64,000 bases of DNA from Pantoea sp. A4 (GCF_000295955.2 NZ_ALXE01000020.1:1-64000); one strand, 5' to 3'; counted from the first letter of the stretch, positions 17,941-26,997 are shown. The notes: generated from the letters alone by a model not told the origin. Program-made: numbers and translations.

Positions 17941-18342
17941 ATGTCGAAGGATGTGATCGATACCAGCCAGTGGCCGCTGGTGCACTACGTGATGCCAGAC
18001 CAGGTAAATGCTGAGGAGGCAACGGCGCATATTCAGGCGTTGCAGCAGGTTCTGGATCGCCGTGAGCCCTTTGTGCTGATTTTTTCTGGCGTTGAGCTGC
18101 CGCAGAATTCCGCCGAATTCTTTCGTCAGTACAAAGCCTGGGGAAAAGCGACGCGGCATGCGCAGGCGCTTTACTGTTGTGGGGCGGTGAGGGTGGAGCC
18201 AGATGCCGCGAAGCGACAATCCTTATGGCGTAAAGCGTTGCGCTATCTTACCAGCCGCACCATTCCCTATCCTTACCTGGTGGTGGCCACGTCGCAAGAA
18301 GCCGAACAGCAGGCGAAACAGTGGCTGAGAGGGAAGGTATGA
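17941..18342 (+). CDS. uncharacterised 133-residue protein of the siderophore-uptake operon
   Basis: I do not recognise this protein with confidence. It reads MSKDVIDTSQWPLVHYVMPD and continues with alternating helices and strands (FVLIFSGVELPQN, PYLVVATSQEAEQQAKQWL). It lacks a signal peptide and membrane segments. The overall pattern faintly recalls small STAS/SpoIIAA-like domains. I prefer the ATG at 17941 (AAGGGAG seven bases upstream) over the ATG at 17935. Its TGA overlaps the ATG of the YbtP-like gene (ATGA), so it is coupled to transporter synthesis. It is not part of the classical Yersinia ybt set as I know it. Confidence 0.65.
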   Translation: MSKDVIDTSQWPLVHYVMPDQVNAEEATAHIQALQQVLDRREPFVLIFSGVELPQNSAEFFRQYKAWGKATRHAQALYCCGAVRVEPDAAKRQSLWRKALRYLTSRTIPYPYLVVATSQEAEQQAKQWLRGKV

Positions 18343-20093
18343 GCCAACCTGCTGCTCCAAAAGGAAGCTGGAAAGATCTGCGCTCCCTGATACGTGGCGA
18401 GGAACCCCACTTACTGGTGGCATTTGGCCTTACCGTGCTGGCAGCGATCAGTGAACTTATCCCTTACGGGATCCTGTGGTTGTCTGTTCAGACTCACGAT
18501 CCCGCAAAGGCGTTAGTGCCGCTGGCGGGCCTGTTATTACTGGCTTTACTGGTGAAATATGCGCTGCTAACGGGCGGCGGCTACTTTAGCCATCTGGTGG
18601 CGTTTCGCGTGTTGTATCAGACCCGCATACGCCTGGCCCATGCGTTAAGCCGCCTGCCGTTGCTGACGCTCAACCGTTACAGCAGTGCTGAACTGCGTAA
18701 TACCGTGCTTAACGATGTGGAGCGGCTGGAGAATTTCATTGCCCACCACAGTGTCGATATCGTGTCTGCGCTGCTCAGCCCTTTGGTGGCCGCACTGTTT
18801 CTCTTCTGGCTGGACTGGCAACTGGCGCTGGCGGCGCTGGTCACAATCCCACTGGCGATCATTGCGCAAAAAGTGGCGACGCGGGGGATGCAGGCGCGTA
18901 TTGCTGCCTATCAGTAAGCCTCTGCTGAACTGGATAGTGCCACCATTGAGTATGTGCGCGGTGTCCCGGTGATGAAGGCTTTCCAGCAATCCGCGCAGGC
19001 TTTCCATCTATTGCATCAAAGACTTAACGCCTATCAGACGTTGGTGGCGTCATTTACGCGTCGTGCGGTGCCAGGGTGGTCGGTCTTTGTGGTTTTACTC
19101 AACGCTAACCTGTTTATCTTGCTGCCTTTGGGTCTCTGGCGCGTGCAGCAGGGGAACCTGACCCTGGTGCAGCTGATTCTGGCGATTGTGCTCGGTAGCG
19201 GCCTGTTAAAGCCGCTGCTGCGGGTCACTTTTCTCAGCAGCATGTTGGGGGAAATGTTCAGCGGCGTGGGGCGAATTACCGCGCTGTTGCATAATCAAGC
19301 CCCCTCGGGAGCGGCGCAGCCCGGCAGTGGCTTGCTGGAAATGAAGGATGTCAGCTTTAACTTTGGTCAGAGTACCGTGATTAATGCCGTGTCACTGACG
19401 TTTGCGCCGGGAAATTTCTATGCGCTGATCGGCCCTTCGGGCGCAGGAAAATCAACGATTGCATGGCTGCTTTCCGGCTTACTCCCGACAAGCCACGGGA
19501 GTCTGACGTTGGGCGGTGTACCTTTGGCGGACCTCAGTGATGAAACCCGTGCCCGGCACATTGCCGTAGTGAGTCAGGACATTTTCCTGCTACAGGGCAC
19601 GCTCGCCGATAACCTTCGACTCGGCGCTGAAGATGCAACCGATGAAGCGTTATGGCAGGCGCTACGGCTCGCACAGGCAGAAGCCTGGGTCCGCACGTTA
19701 CCGCAAGGGCTGGAATCTCCGGTGGGTGAGCGGGGTGTGACGTTGTCAGGCGGTGAGCGACAGCGCATTGCCATCACACGCGCCTTGCTGGTTAATCCGG
19801 CCGTATTAATTCTCGATGAGGCGACAGCCTTTGCCGATGCGGTAACCGAGCGCCGTTTTTACCAGACGTTACGATCCGAGCGGCCTGACACCACGGTATT
19901 AACCATCGCGCACCGGCTGTATGCGGTGCAACAGGCAGAACTGATCCTGCTGGAGAACGGGCAAGTCACCGCCCAGGCCCGTCATGAAGAACTGCTGGCG
20001 CACAATGCGACTTATCAGGCGCTGTGGCACAGTCAGTTTACCCTTGCGCAGTGGCATATTCGTGAGCAGGAGGCTTCCCATGTCGCTGATTAA
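18339..20093 (+). pseudogene. YbtP-like ABC transporter gene with one in-frame stop codon
   Basis: The frame encodes a fused membrane-ATPase half-transporter of 584 codons but carries TAA at 18915-18917 (codon 193), between AAYQ and ASAELDSATIEYVRGVPVMK. The frame is the same before and after, so this is a single nonsense change, not a frameshift. Everything else looks intact: an ABC membrane domain, Walker A GPSGAGKST, signature LSGGERQR, and Walker B AVLILDEATAFAD. In Yersinia, YbtP and YbtQ form a heterodimer with exporter fold that imports ferric yersiniabactin. The start is the ATG at 18339, overlapping the previous gene. A sequencing error, readthrough, or reinitiation near 18954 cannot be excluded. 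Confidence 0.82.
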
Positions 20094-21807
20094 ACATCTC
20101 TTAAAACACCCCTCATCGGGCCGTCGGCAAGTGCTGCGCGGCATCGTTTTTCGCATCATCGCGCAGGTGGGGAGTGTACTACCGTTTTTCATTGCCTGGT
20201 GGGCAATTGGCCGCGTGGTTGCTCAGCAAACCGAGGGTTTGTTCTGGTGGCAGTTGCTGGCAAGTTTAGGTGCCTGTCTGGTCATACAGCTGCTGTTCTC
20301 CCACTTTGGTCAGCTGAACTGTTTTCTCGGCAGTTATCAGTTGCTTCATGGTGTGCGGGAAGCCAGTGCGGAACGCGTGCGGCATCTGCCGCTGGGGTAT
20401 TTTCAACAGCAGCGGCTGGGGGAAACCAGTACGCTTTTAACCGATGCCATGCGCCGCGTAGAGGAGATCTTCTCGCATCTGCTGCCGGAAGTGATCACCG
20501 GTCTCGCCACGGCAGTGCTGTTTTTACTGGCGCTGGCCTGGGTGGATTATCGCCTGACGCTGGCCCTGATGGTGCAAATCCCTCTCGGGCTGTTGGTGAT
20601 GTTATGGCTCGGCCCCAAACTGTTGGCGGGCACTGCGCAACAGGGCCAGCGTTTTGCCTCAGCCTCGGGGTTATTGCTGGAGTTTGTCAGTGGCATCAGA
20701 ACGTTACGGCTGTTTAACCGCTCGCGGAGTCTGTTGGATCAGTTGGATGTGCAGTTCAGGGCGATTCACCGTGCCAGTATGGGCATTGAAGCCTTGGGTG
20801 GGGCAGGTGTGCTGGCGTTCAGGCTGCTTACCGAGTGTGGTGTCGTTGTGCTTTTTTTACTGGCGGCACATTTGTTCCAACTGGGCAGCCTGAGTTTCAT
20901 CACGTGGCTGCTGTTTGTGCTGGTGGCATTTAAAGTGCTCGATCCGCTACTGGAGATCGCCACCTACTTCACTCTGCTTCGTGTCATGCGTCAGTCCGCA
21001 AACAAGATTACCGCGTTGCTGGAAAGACCTTGCATGCCCGAGTTGGCCAGCACCGAACCGCCGTCGCGTAATGACATTGATTTTAGCCATGTCAGCTTTG
21101 CCTATGATGACCAGCCAGTGTTGAAGGATATCAGTTTTCACGCACCTGAAGGCAGCGTGACCGCGCTGGTGGGGCGTTCAGGCAGTGGCAAAAGCACGCT
21201 GTTACATCTGCTGGGCGGATTCTGGCAGCCGCAACAAGGCACCATTACGCTAGGCAATGCCCCGGTGGACCAACTGGGGAGTCAGCTACTCTATTCCCGG
21301 CTGGGATTTGTATTTCAGGACGTGCAGATGTTTGACGGCAGCGTGCTGGAGAATGTTCGCATAGGCAAGCCTGGAGCAAGTGATGAGGCAGTGATGGATG
21401 CCTGCTGCGCCGCAAACTGCGAAGCCTTTATCCAGCAGCTACCTCAGGGTTATCACACCTCGCTGGGTGAGGCCGCTCAGCGACTGAGCGGTGGCGAAAA
21501 ACAGCGCCTTTCCATCGCAAGGGCGATGTTAAAGGATGCGCCGGTGTTGCTGTTGGATGAAGCCACTGCGCTGCTCGACCCACTATCGCAATCACAGGTA
21601 CAGCATGCGCTAACCCGGTTGGCACGCAATAAAACGGTAGTTATGGTGGCGCATCGACTGCGCACCGTAGAGTTTGCCGAACAGATCCTGGTGATGGACA
21701 ACGGCTGTATTATCCAGCGCGGTTCCCATTCCGCACTCATGGCTGTGCCTGGGTTATACCGGGAGCTATGGCAGGCTCAGGAGGGAATGTTGTTGCAGGG
21801 TGATTAA
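20080..21807 (+). CDS. YbtQ-like ABC transporter (membrane domain fused to ATPase)
   Basis: A 575-residue half-transporter with about six N-terminal membrane helices, then Walker A VGRSGSGKST, signature RLSGGEKQR, Walker B VLLLDEATALLD and switch His in MVAHRLRTVE. It starts at ATG 20080, inside the last 14 bases of the YbtP-like gene, with AGGAGG upstream. It would pair with the YbtP-like protein to move a ferric siderophore or its iron across the inner membrane. Its partner is interrupted by a stop, so function depends on readthrough or on homodimerisation. Confidence 0.85.
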   Translation: MSLIKHLLKHPSSGRRQVLRGIVFRIIAQVGSVLPFFIAWWAIGRVVAQQTEGLFWWQLLASLGACLVIQLLFSHFGQLNCFLGSYQLLHGVREASAERVRHLPLGYFQQQRLGETSTLLTDAMRRVEEIFSHLLPEVITGLATAVLFLLALAWVDYRLTLALMVQIPLGLLVMLWLGPKLLAGTAQQGQRFASASGLLLEFVSGIRTLRLFNRSRSLLDQLDVQFRAIHRASMGIEALGGAGVLAFRLLTECGVVVLFLLAAHLFQLGSLSFITWLLFVLVAFKVLDPLLEIATYFTLLRVMRQSANKITALLERPCMPELASTEPPSRNDIDFSHVSFAYDDQPVLKDISFHAPEGSVTALVGRSGSGKSTLLHLLGGFWQPQQGTITLGNAPVDQLGSQLLYSRLGFVFQDVQMFDGSVLENVRIGKPGASDEAVMDACCAANCEAFIQQLPQGYHTSLGEAAQRLSGGEKQRLSIARAMLKDAPVLLLDEATALLDPLSQSQVQHALTRLARNKTVVMVAHRLRTVEFAEQILVMDNGCIIQRGSHSALMAVPGLYRELWQAQEGMLLQGD

Positions 21808-21817
21808 ACGACACAGC

Positions 21818-21840
21818 AGGGTGGTAGGGATTCCCACCCT
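21818..21840 (+). terminator. hairpin after the siderophore transporter operon
   Basis: AGGGTGG pairs with CCACCCT around TAGGGATTC, ending in CTTG. It lies between the YbtQ-like gene and the convergent DUF1493 gene. The U-run is weak. Confidence 0.5.
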
Positions 21841-21859
21841 CTTGCGCGTTGTGCTCCGG

Positions 21860-22159
21860 TCATTTCCCCAACCAACGACCAGCCTGAGCAGACTCAACCA
21901 GCAGTTGGAGCGTTAATGGATCATGGGCCGCTGTAAAATCTTGCGGAAAATAGGCATCGAAACGAATAGTACGAGGATCAATGTTGAAGGTTGCCGCATA
22001 TCTTTCCAGTAATTCACAGGCATCCAACGGATCCATACGGAAGTCTTCATTCAGGTCAGTGTTGCGCTCTAGTTTAAATCGTTTGAACGTCAGCAGACTT
22101 CGACCGTTGTAATCCTCAACCAGTGCAAATACGGCTTTTGCGATGTGCTCTGTGACCAT
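21860..22159 (-). CDS. DUF1493-family small protein
   Basis: A 99-residue acidic protein beginning MVTEHIAKAVFALVEDYNG and containing RNTDLNEDFRMDPLDACELLERYAATFNID. This pattern, with a helical bundle and a conserved Asp-rich loop, matches DUF1493, whose members look like acyl carrier proteins but whose function is unknown. Enterobacteria often carry it as a single gene, as here. Confidence 0.7.
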   Translation of the reverse strand: MVTEHIAKAVFALVEDYNGRSLLTFKRFKLERNTDLNEDFRMDPLDACELLERYAATFNIDPRTIRFDAYFPQDFTAAHDPLTLQLLVESAQAGRWLGK

Positions 22160-22226
22160 CTTTTATCGTCCTTGTGAAGCATCTGGTCAGATTCTACAGC
22201 TGAAGGGGCTGAAAACAGAGGGGAAA

Positions 22227-22249
22227 TTCCCACCCCGCAGGGTGGGGAA
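22227..22249 (-). terminator. GC-rich hairpin after the SDR gene
   Basis: TTCCCACCC-cgca-GGGTGGGGAA forms a near-perfect stem four bases past the SDR stop. On the minus strand it is followed by TTTCCCC. It closely matches the hairpin at 14643-14660. Confidence 0.6.
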
Positions 22250-22253
22250 GGGC

Positions 22254-23039
22254 TTACCAGCAGACGAAACCGCCGTCCACCAGCAGGTCGACACCGGTGC
22301 AGTAGGATGCGGCATCGCTGGCGAGGAAGATCGCTGGGCCGGCCATCTCCTGTACTTTAGCCATGCGCTGCATTGGGGTCTGGCTTTCGAACTCCTTGGT
22401 CTGATGGACCATTTCCGGGCGGGTATTCATCGGGGTCGCGGTATAGCCTGGGCTAATGCTGTTGACGCGAATGTTTTTGTCGGTCCATTCCATTGCCAGG
22501 CTTTTTGACAGATGGATCACACCCGCTTTAGAGCAGTTATAGTGGGCCTGCTCAAGACCACGGTTCACAATGACACCAGACATGGAAGCGATGTTGATGA
22601 TCGAACCGCCGCCGCTCTCCAGCATCAGTTCGGCTTCCGCCTTACAGGAGTTCCATACGCCAGTGAGGTTGATATCAATCACACGCTGCCACTGCTCTGA
22701 CTCCATCTCCAGCGCCGGATTCGCGTTAGCGATGCCCGCTGCGTTGAGTGCTACGTCCAGACGACCAAAGCGGGTTTTGACTTCCGCGATGGCACGGCGC
22801 AGATCGTCGAGCTGACGCACATCACCGGCCACGGCAAAGGCTTCACCGCCCAGCGATTGAATATGTGTCACGGTTTCACTCAGTCCACCGTCCTCACGCA
22901 GATCAAAACAGGCGACTTTGGCACCAGCGCTAGCAAACGCACAGGCGATAGTCTGGCCGATGCCGCTACCGGCGCCGGTGACGAAAGCGACGCGGCCTTG
23001 CAGACTAAACAGCTGTTGGGCGAACTCTTTGTTGACCAT
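22254..23039 (-). CDS. SDR-family dehydrogenase (polyol or sugar)
   Basis: A 261-residue classical short-chain dehydrogenase. The NAD(P)-binding motif TGAGSGIGQ lies near residue 22, with an Asp in the ACFDLREDGG region that favours NAD. The NAAG-type motif reads LNAAGIANA, and the catalytic Ser and YxxxK are in IASMSGV and HYNCSKAG. The C-terminal GVDLLVDGGFVCW is typical. The start at 23037-23039 was chosen because the Rossmann strand follows directly. It is the last gene of the kinase-SDR-SDR operon, so it probably oxidises a polyol or sugar of that pathway. Confidence 0.85.
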   Translation of the reverse strand: MVNKEFAQQLFSLQGRVAFVTGAGSGIGQTIACAFASAGAKVACFDLREDGGLSETVTHIQSLGGEAFAVAGDVRQLDDLRRAIAEVKTRFGRLDVALNAAGIANANPALEMESEQWQRVIDINLTGVWNSCKAEAELMLESGGGSIINIASMSGVIVNRGLEQAHYNCSKAGVIHLSKSLAMEWTDKNIRVNSISPGYTATPMNTRPEMVHQTKEFESQTPMQRMAKVQEMAGPAIFLASDAASYCTGVDLLVDGGFVCW

Positions 23040-23131
23040 GTGAAACCTCGATAAAAAGTAGAATCTTGGGGCGCGGGCGGGCGTTATCACCGCCCGTGCC
23101 ATCAGGAAAGACAATAAGCGCGACGCGCGGC

Positions 23132-23929
23132 TTATGACATGATTAAGCCGCCATCCACATTGATGGTTTGCCCGGTGATATAGGCAGCATCGTCGGAGGC
23201 GAGGAACAGCACTAACCCGGCGACATCTTTTGGCTTACCGGCACGTTTCAGCGGGATGTTCTGCACCCACTCTTCAATCAGCTCACCTTTCTGGTAGGTT
23301 TTCTCTGGCGTACTGAGAATCTCACCCCAGACGCGGTCGTTGTAATCCCACATCTCGGTTTCAATAATGCCAGGACAGAAGGCATTCACGGTGATGCTGT
23401 GTTTTGCCAGCTCCAGCGCCAGGCTTTGCGTGATGCCAATCACCCCCATTTTGCTGGCGGCGTAGTGCGGGGTGTAAATAAAGCCGACGCGGCCCTGTCC
23501 TGAAGAGGTGTTTATCAGGCGGCCTGACTGCTGTTTCACCATGTATTTCGCCGCTTCACGGCAGCACAACCACACGCCAGTGGTGTTCACCTGCAATACA
23601 TCATCAAATTCTTTGCGCGTCATTTTGTCGAAGTGATCGATGGTGATGATCCCCGCGTTTTGAATCGACACATCCACCGAACCAAAGCTGTCATGCGCCA
23701 GCTTATACAGTGCAATCACCTGGTCTTCATTGGTCACATCGGCCTGAAACGGTACCACCTGGGTCTGATATTGCTGCCTCAGGCGTTCAGCGGTGTGGTT
23801 GATCTCCGCCGAATAGTCAGAAATCACCAGATTCGCGCCCGCAGCAGCAAAACGCTGTGCAATTCCTTCACCGATGCCACGCGCTGCGCCGGTAATGACC
23901 ACTGTCTGATTTGCAAATGAATGACTCAT
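23132..23929 (-). CDS. SDR-family dehydrogenase (polyol or sugar)
   Basis: A 265-residue classical SDR with TGAARGIGEG at about residues 14-23, the cofactor-selecting Asp in VISDYSAE, IQNAGII, catalytic Ser in INTSSGQG, YAASK, and the terminal TGQTINVDGGLIMS. It resembles sorbitol, galactitol and other polyol dehydrogenases in layout. It lies between the FGGY kinase (25 bp upstream) and a second SDR (92 bp downstream), implying two oxidation steps or two isomeric substrates. The ATG at 23927-23929 is preferred over an upstream frame that overlaps the kinase gene. Confidence 0.85.
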   Translation of the reverse strand: MSHSFANQTVVITGAARGIGEGIAQRFAAAGANLVISDYSAEINHTAERLRQQYQTQVVPFQADVTNEDQVIALYKLAHDSFGSVDVSIQNAGIITIDHFDKMTRKEFDDVLQVNTTGVWLCCREAAKYMVKQQSGRLINTSSGQGRVGFIYTPHYAASKMGVIGITQSLALELAKHSITVNAFCPGIIETEMWDYNDRVWGEILSTPEKTYQKGELIEEWVQNIPLKRAGKPKDVAGLVLFLASDDAAYITGQTINVDGGLIMS

Positions 23930-23954
23930 AGCTCTGCCTTTAAATGTCGTGAGT

Positions 23955-25460
23955 TCAGAATTTGTGTACGGTACGTTCAACGGCGCGCTGCCATTCACGC
24001 CAGCGTTTTTGCAGGCGCGCATGGCGAGCCATATCCGGCTGGAAGCTGGCGTGCACGTAAAGAAGCTGTTTCAGTGCGTCGGTTGAGAGATGGTCATGGG
24101 CTTTGCGGGCTAATAACGCCGCGCCCACCGCGGAGAGTTCCGCCAGATCGCTGCGCATTACCGGGCAACCCAGCAGGTCCGCCTGATACTGCATGAGCCA
24201 GTCGTTGCGCGTCGGGCCGCCATCGACCATCAGCGCATTAAGGCTGAAATCTTTATGCTGGCGCATCGCGGCAATCACATCGGCAATCTGATAGGTGATG
24301 GATTCCAGGGCAGCACGCATTAAATGGGCGCGTTTCACGCCACGGCTGAGGCCACAAATCACGCCACGGGCGCTGTCATCCCAACGCGGTGCCCCTAATC
24401 CGGTCAACGCCGGGACGAAATAGACGCCCAGCGTCGATTCAACCGAAGCGGGTAAGTCGCTTAATGCCTGATTCAACTCCGCTTCGGGTAATTCGCTTAA
24501 GCCGGTGCTGTCGGCCATCCAGGCAACGGCATCACCGGTATGTGAGATGTTGCCTTCCAGGCCATAGATGATCTGCTCACCGTCATGCCAGGCGATGGTA
24601 GTGGCAAGGGCATGAATATCGGCCTGCGCTGAAGCCACCGGGGCCATCACGGATGAGCCCGTGCCATAGGTTGCTTTGACGCATCCGGCTTCACCCAGCG
24701 CATGCCCAAACAGGGCGGCATGGGAATCGCCAATCATCGCCATGACGGGAATACCGTCAGGAATTTGCGCCAGGCCTTGCGTCACCCCGAACAGCCCGCA
24801 GGAAGGGCGAACTTCAGGCAGTGCGGCCCGTGGGATCTGGAAAATGTCCAGCATGGTGTTATCCCACTCGCCGCTGTGCAAATTAAACAGCTGAGTGCGG
24901 GATGCGTTGGAGTAGTCGCAGCAGAATGCAGCGCCGCCAGTCAGGTTCCACAGTAGCCAGCTATCAATGGTGCCAAGGCAAATTTCACCTTGTGCGGCTA
25001 GTTCAAAGCCATTCGGCACCGACTCCAACAACCAGCGCATTTTGGCGCCAGAGAACAACGGCGCAATCGGTAGCCCGGTAACGGCTTTGATTTTGGCTTC
25101 TTGCTGGTCGCGACGTAACTGATCGCAAAACTCAGCGGTACGGGAGCACTGCCAGCTGATGGCCGCGCCCAGCGGTTGGCCGCTGCTGCGATACCAGCCA
25201 ATGGCCGTCTCACGTTGATTACTGATGGCCAACGCCGCCACACGTTCAGCGCCTACCGCCTCAATGGCCTGGGCTAAAACCTGAACAGAGGCATTAATCA
25301 GCAGGCTGCCGGACTGCTCAACCCAGCCTTCACGCGGTGTCTGAATAGACAACGGCTGGGAGAATTTCGCCACCACATTTCCCGCAGCATCAAGCGCAAT
25401 CGCTTTGGCGTTAGTGGTGCCTTCATCCAGCGCAATGATGATATTTTTCTCTGCCGACAT
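23955..25460 (-). CDS. FGGY-family carbohydrate kinase
   Basis: A 501-residue kinase with N-terminal phosphate motif ALDEGTTNAKAIALD, MIGDSHAALFGHAL, the second phosphate motif TYGTGSSVMAPV, and the adenosine-binding region LMVDGGPTRNDWLMQYQADL. FGGY kinases phosphorylate ketoses, polyols or glycerol. It looks glycerol-kinase-like in places, but the setting (two dehydrogenases and a split transketolase) favours a ketopentose such as apulose. It is the first gene of the minus-strand operon, controlled by a palindrome and a CRP-type site in the 335-bp gap upstream. Confidence 0.85.
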   Translation of the reverse strand: MSAEKNIIIALDEGTTNAKAIALDAAGNVVAKFSQPLSIQTPREGWVEQSGSLLINASVQVLAQAIEAVGAERVAALAISNQRETAIGWYRSSGQPLGAAISWQCSRTAEFCDQLRRDQQEAKIKAVTGLPIAPLFSGAKMRWLLESVPNGFELAAQGEICLGTIDSWLLWNLTGGAAFCCDYSNASRTQLFNLHSGEWDNTMLDIFQIPRAALPEVRPSCGLFGVTQGLAQIPDGIPVMAMIGDSHAALFGHALGEAGCVKATYGTGSSVMAPVASAQADIHALATTIAWHDGEQIIYGLEGNISHTGDAVAWMADSTGLSELPEAELNQALSDLPASVESTLGVYFVPALTGLGAPRWDDSARGVICGLSRGVKRAHLMRAALESITYQIADVIAAMRQHKDFSLNALMVDGGPTRNDWLMQYQADLLGCPVMRSDLAELSAVGAALLARKAHDHLSTDALKQLLYVHASFQPDMARHARLQKRWREWQRAVERTVHKF

Positions 25461-25577
25461 GCTGTTCTCCCGGTGACTACGGCGAAGTGCAGGCAAGGTG
25501 AATACGGCCCGAGGCTCAGCGTATCTTGTCTGTGACAATGACACCGTGAGCGCGATAGCTGATTCTGTTTTGCCTTT

Positions 25578-25591
25578 TGAATATATATTCA
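25578..25591. promoter_or_regulatory. candidate SorC operator upstream of the kinase operon
   Basis: TGAATATATATTCA is a perfect 14-bp palindrome 118 bp before the kinase start. Closely related sequences occur before the transketolase genes (26897-26928 and 27008-27039). The adjacent SorC regulator is the obvious candidate to bind them. The gap 25461-25795 holds no gene. Confidence 0.5.
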
Positions 25592-25658
25592 GTATTGATT
25601 ATTTATTTAAATACGATACCCATAACCCGTCACTACAGCCACTGGCAAAAGTGCCAAA

Positions 25659-25674
25659 TGTGTTGGTTATCACA
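25659..25674. promoter_or_regulatory. CRP-like site upstream of the kinase operon
   Basis: TGTGT-TGGTTA-TCACA matches the CRP consensus TGTGA-N6-TCACA at nine of ten core positions. It lies about 70 bp beyond the palindrome at 25578, as expected for a catabolite-controlled sugar operon. Confidence 0.5.
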
Positions 25675-25696
25675 GTTTGTTATCGGACAGAGAGAG

Positions 25697-25722
25697 AACG
25701 GCTCGCAGAAAACAGAGCCGTT
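25697..25722 (-). terminator. hairpin downstream of the SorC gene
   Basis: AACGGCTC and GAGCCGTT form a perfect 8-bp stem with a 10-base loop, 74 bp past the SorC stop. The minus-strand tail is TCTCTCTG, so termination is likely but not strong. Confidence 0.45.
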
Positions 25723-25795
25723 ATGAAAGGCAGGTAATTGATAAGCAATGATAAAATAACGTTGTTCGCCACAACTGGGTGGGCGAAAGCGCTAA

Positions 25796-26746
25796 TCAGG
25801 CTTCCAGCAGTAAGCGGGAAGTCGGGTAGTCGGTGATCAATACATCGATATAGCCACCCTGGAGTGCGCCTTTGATCGCAGCCACTTTGTGTTCTCCCCC
25901 CGCGAGGGCCACCACGGTGGCGCACTGTTTTACTTGATCTAACTCCATTCCGATCACCGGATCTTCCTCAGGCTGTAACACCGGGCGGCCAGATTGATCG
26001 TAGTAATGCAGGCAGATATCACCGACCGCGCCCCGTTCAGCCAACACTTCCAGCTTGTCAGACTGATAATAGTTGCCGGAGGTTTTCAGTAACTGAGAAG
26101 GTTCAAGAATACCGATGCCAACAATCGCGATATCGACCTGATCAAACTGCGAAGTCACCAGGGTGACATCGTTACTGGCGCTGAGGCGCGCTTTCTCTTC
26201 CATCGATCCTTCAATGCTCTGTGCTGGCAGCAGGGATGCAGGACAGTTGAGCTGTTGCGCCAGCGTCTGTGTCAGGATGGTGGCCTGCACGTTGCCGTTT
26301 GGCCCGACGCCCCCCAACAGTTGGATCACGCCACGGGCTTTGAGGTTTTGCGCATGCACCTCATCAACCATGGCGCGAATGGTCTCACTCCATGAGGAGA
26401 CGCCAATCAGATCGCTGGGACGCAAGCGCGTTTCCAGATAATGGGCTGCCGCAGATCCAATAGCGCGTTTGATGTTTTGCTCGCTTGCGCCATCCTCTAC
26501 ATCCACCACAATCGCCTGGCGAATGCCATAACGCGCCTCAATGCCTTTCTCGATGTTGAGAAAAATGTTTGAGGGCTGGACCACGCTGATCTTTACCAAC
26601 CCCTCTTTCTGGCAGCGGGTGATGGCCCGTGAAACAAACGATTGTGACAACGACAGCATCTGTGCAATTTCAGACTGCTTAATCCCATCCAGATAGTAAA
26701 GAGTGGCAATCTTCACCAGAAGACGCTGTTCATCCTGCTTTGCCAT
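25796..26746 (-). CDS. SorC-family (sugar-binding) transcriptional regulator
   Basis: A 316-residue regulator. The N-terminal helix-turn-helix is in IKQSEIAQMLSLSQSFVSRA. The large C-terminal sugar-phosphate-binding domain includes IQLLGGVGPNGNVQATILTQ, VGIGILEPSQLL, GAVGDICLHYYDQSG and VVALAGGEHKVAAIKGAL. SorC proteins usually sense the phosphorylated sugar of their own pathway. I chose the ATG at 26744-26746 (GAGGAA eight bases upstream) over an earlier TTG. It lies between the kinase operon and the divergent transketolase operon and probably controls both. Confidence 0.85.
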   Translation of the reverse strand: MAKQDEQRLLVKIATLYYLDGIKQSEIAQMLSLSQSFVSRAITRCQKEGLVKISVVQPSNIFLNIEKGIEARYGIRQAIVVDVEDGASEQNIKRAIGSAAAHYLETRLRPSDLIGVSSWSETIRAMVDEVHAQNLKARGVIQLLGGVGPNGNVQATILTQTLAQQLNCPASLLPAQSIEGSMEEKARLSASNDVTLVTSQFDQVDIAIVGIGILEPSQLLKTSGNYYQSDKLEVLAERGAVGDICLHYYDQSGRPVLQPEEDPVIGMELDQVKQCATVVALAGGEHKVAAIKGALQGGYIDVLITDYPTSRLLLEA

Positions 26747-26896
26747 GCGGTTCCTCAACTCATTATCGGGGCGCTCAGTATGTGCTGCCCGTTATCATAC
26801 GCGAAAAATTGTCCCGCATTCCTGTGATGCAACTCTAACTTCTGTAGTTGGCTAATTTCAGTACTGGACAATCACTGAGAGGTGAGCGTACTATTT

Positions 26897-26928
26897 TGAA
26901 TATAAAATCACACGTGAATATTTATTCA
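26897..26928. promoter_or_regulatory. two candidate SorC operators upstream of the transketolase genes
   Basis: TGAATATAAAATCA (26897-26910) and TGAATATTTATTCA (26915-26928) are 18 bp apart and match the palindrome before the kinase operon. Two further copies lie at 27008-27021 and 27027-27038. Confidence 0.5.
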
Positions 26929-26960
26929 GGGTGATAGTAGCCCAGCCGTTGTTAGTGAAC

Positions 26961-26997
26961 AGGTGCCTGGACGACCCGCTTTACCGGGCACCTTTTT
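26961..26997 (+). terminator. strong intrinsic terminator inside the leader before the transketolase genes
   Basis: AGGTGCCTGG pairs with CCGGGCACCT (one G-U pair) across a 13-base loop and is followed by seven T. It lies on the plus strand between the promoter-like region and the first transketolase gene at 27050. It therefore either attenuates that operon or ends a short independent RNA. Confidence 0.8.

Noticed and set aside
18900..18960. A frameshift in the YbtP-like gene
   Set aside because: The reading frame is identical on both sides of the TAA; only the stop codon interrupts it.
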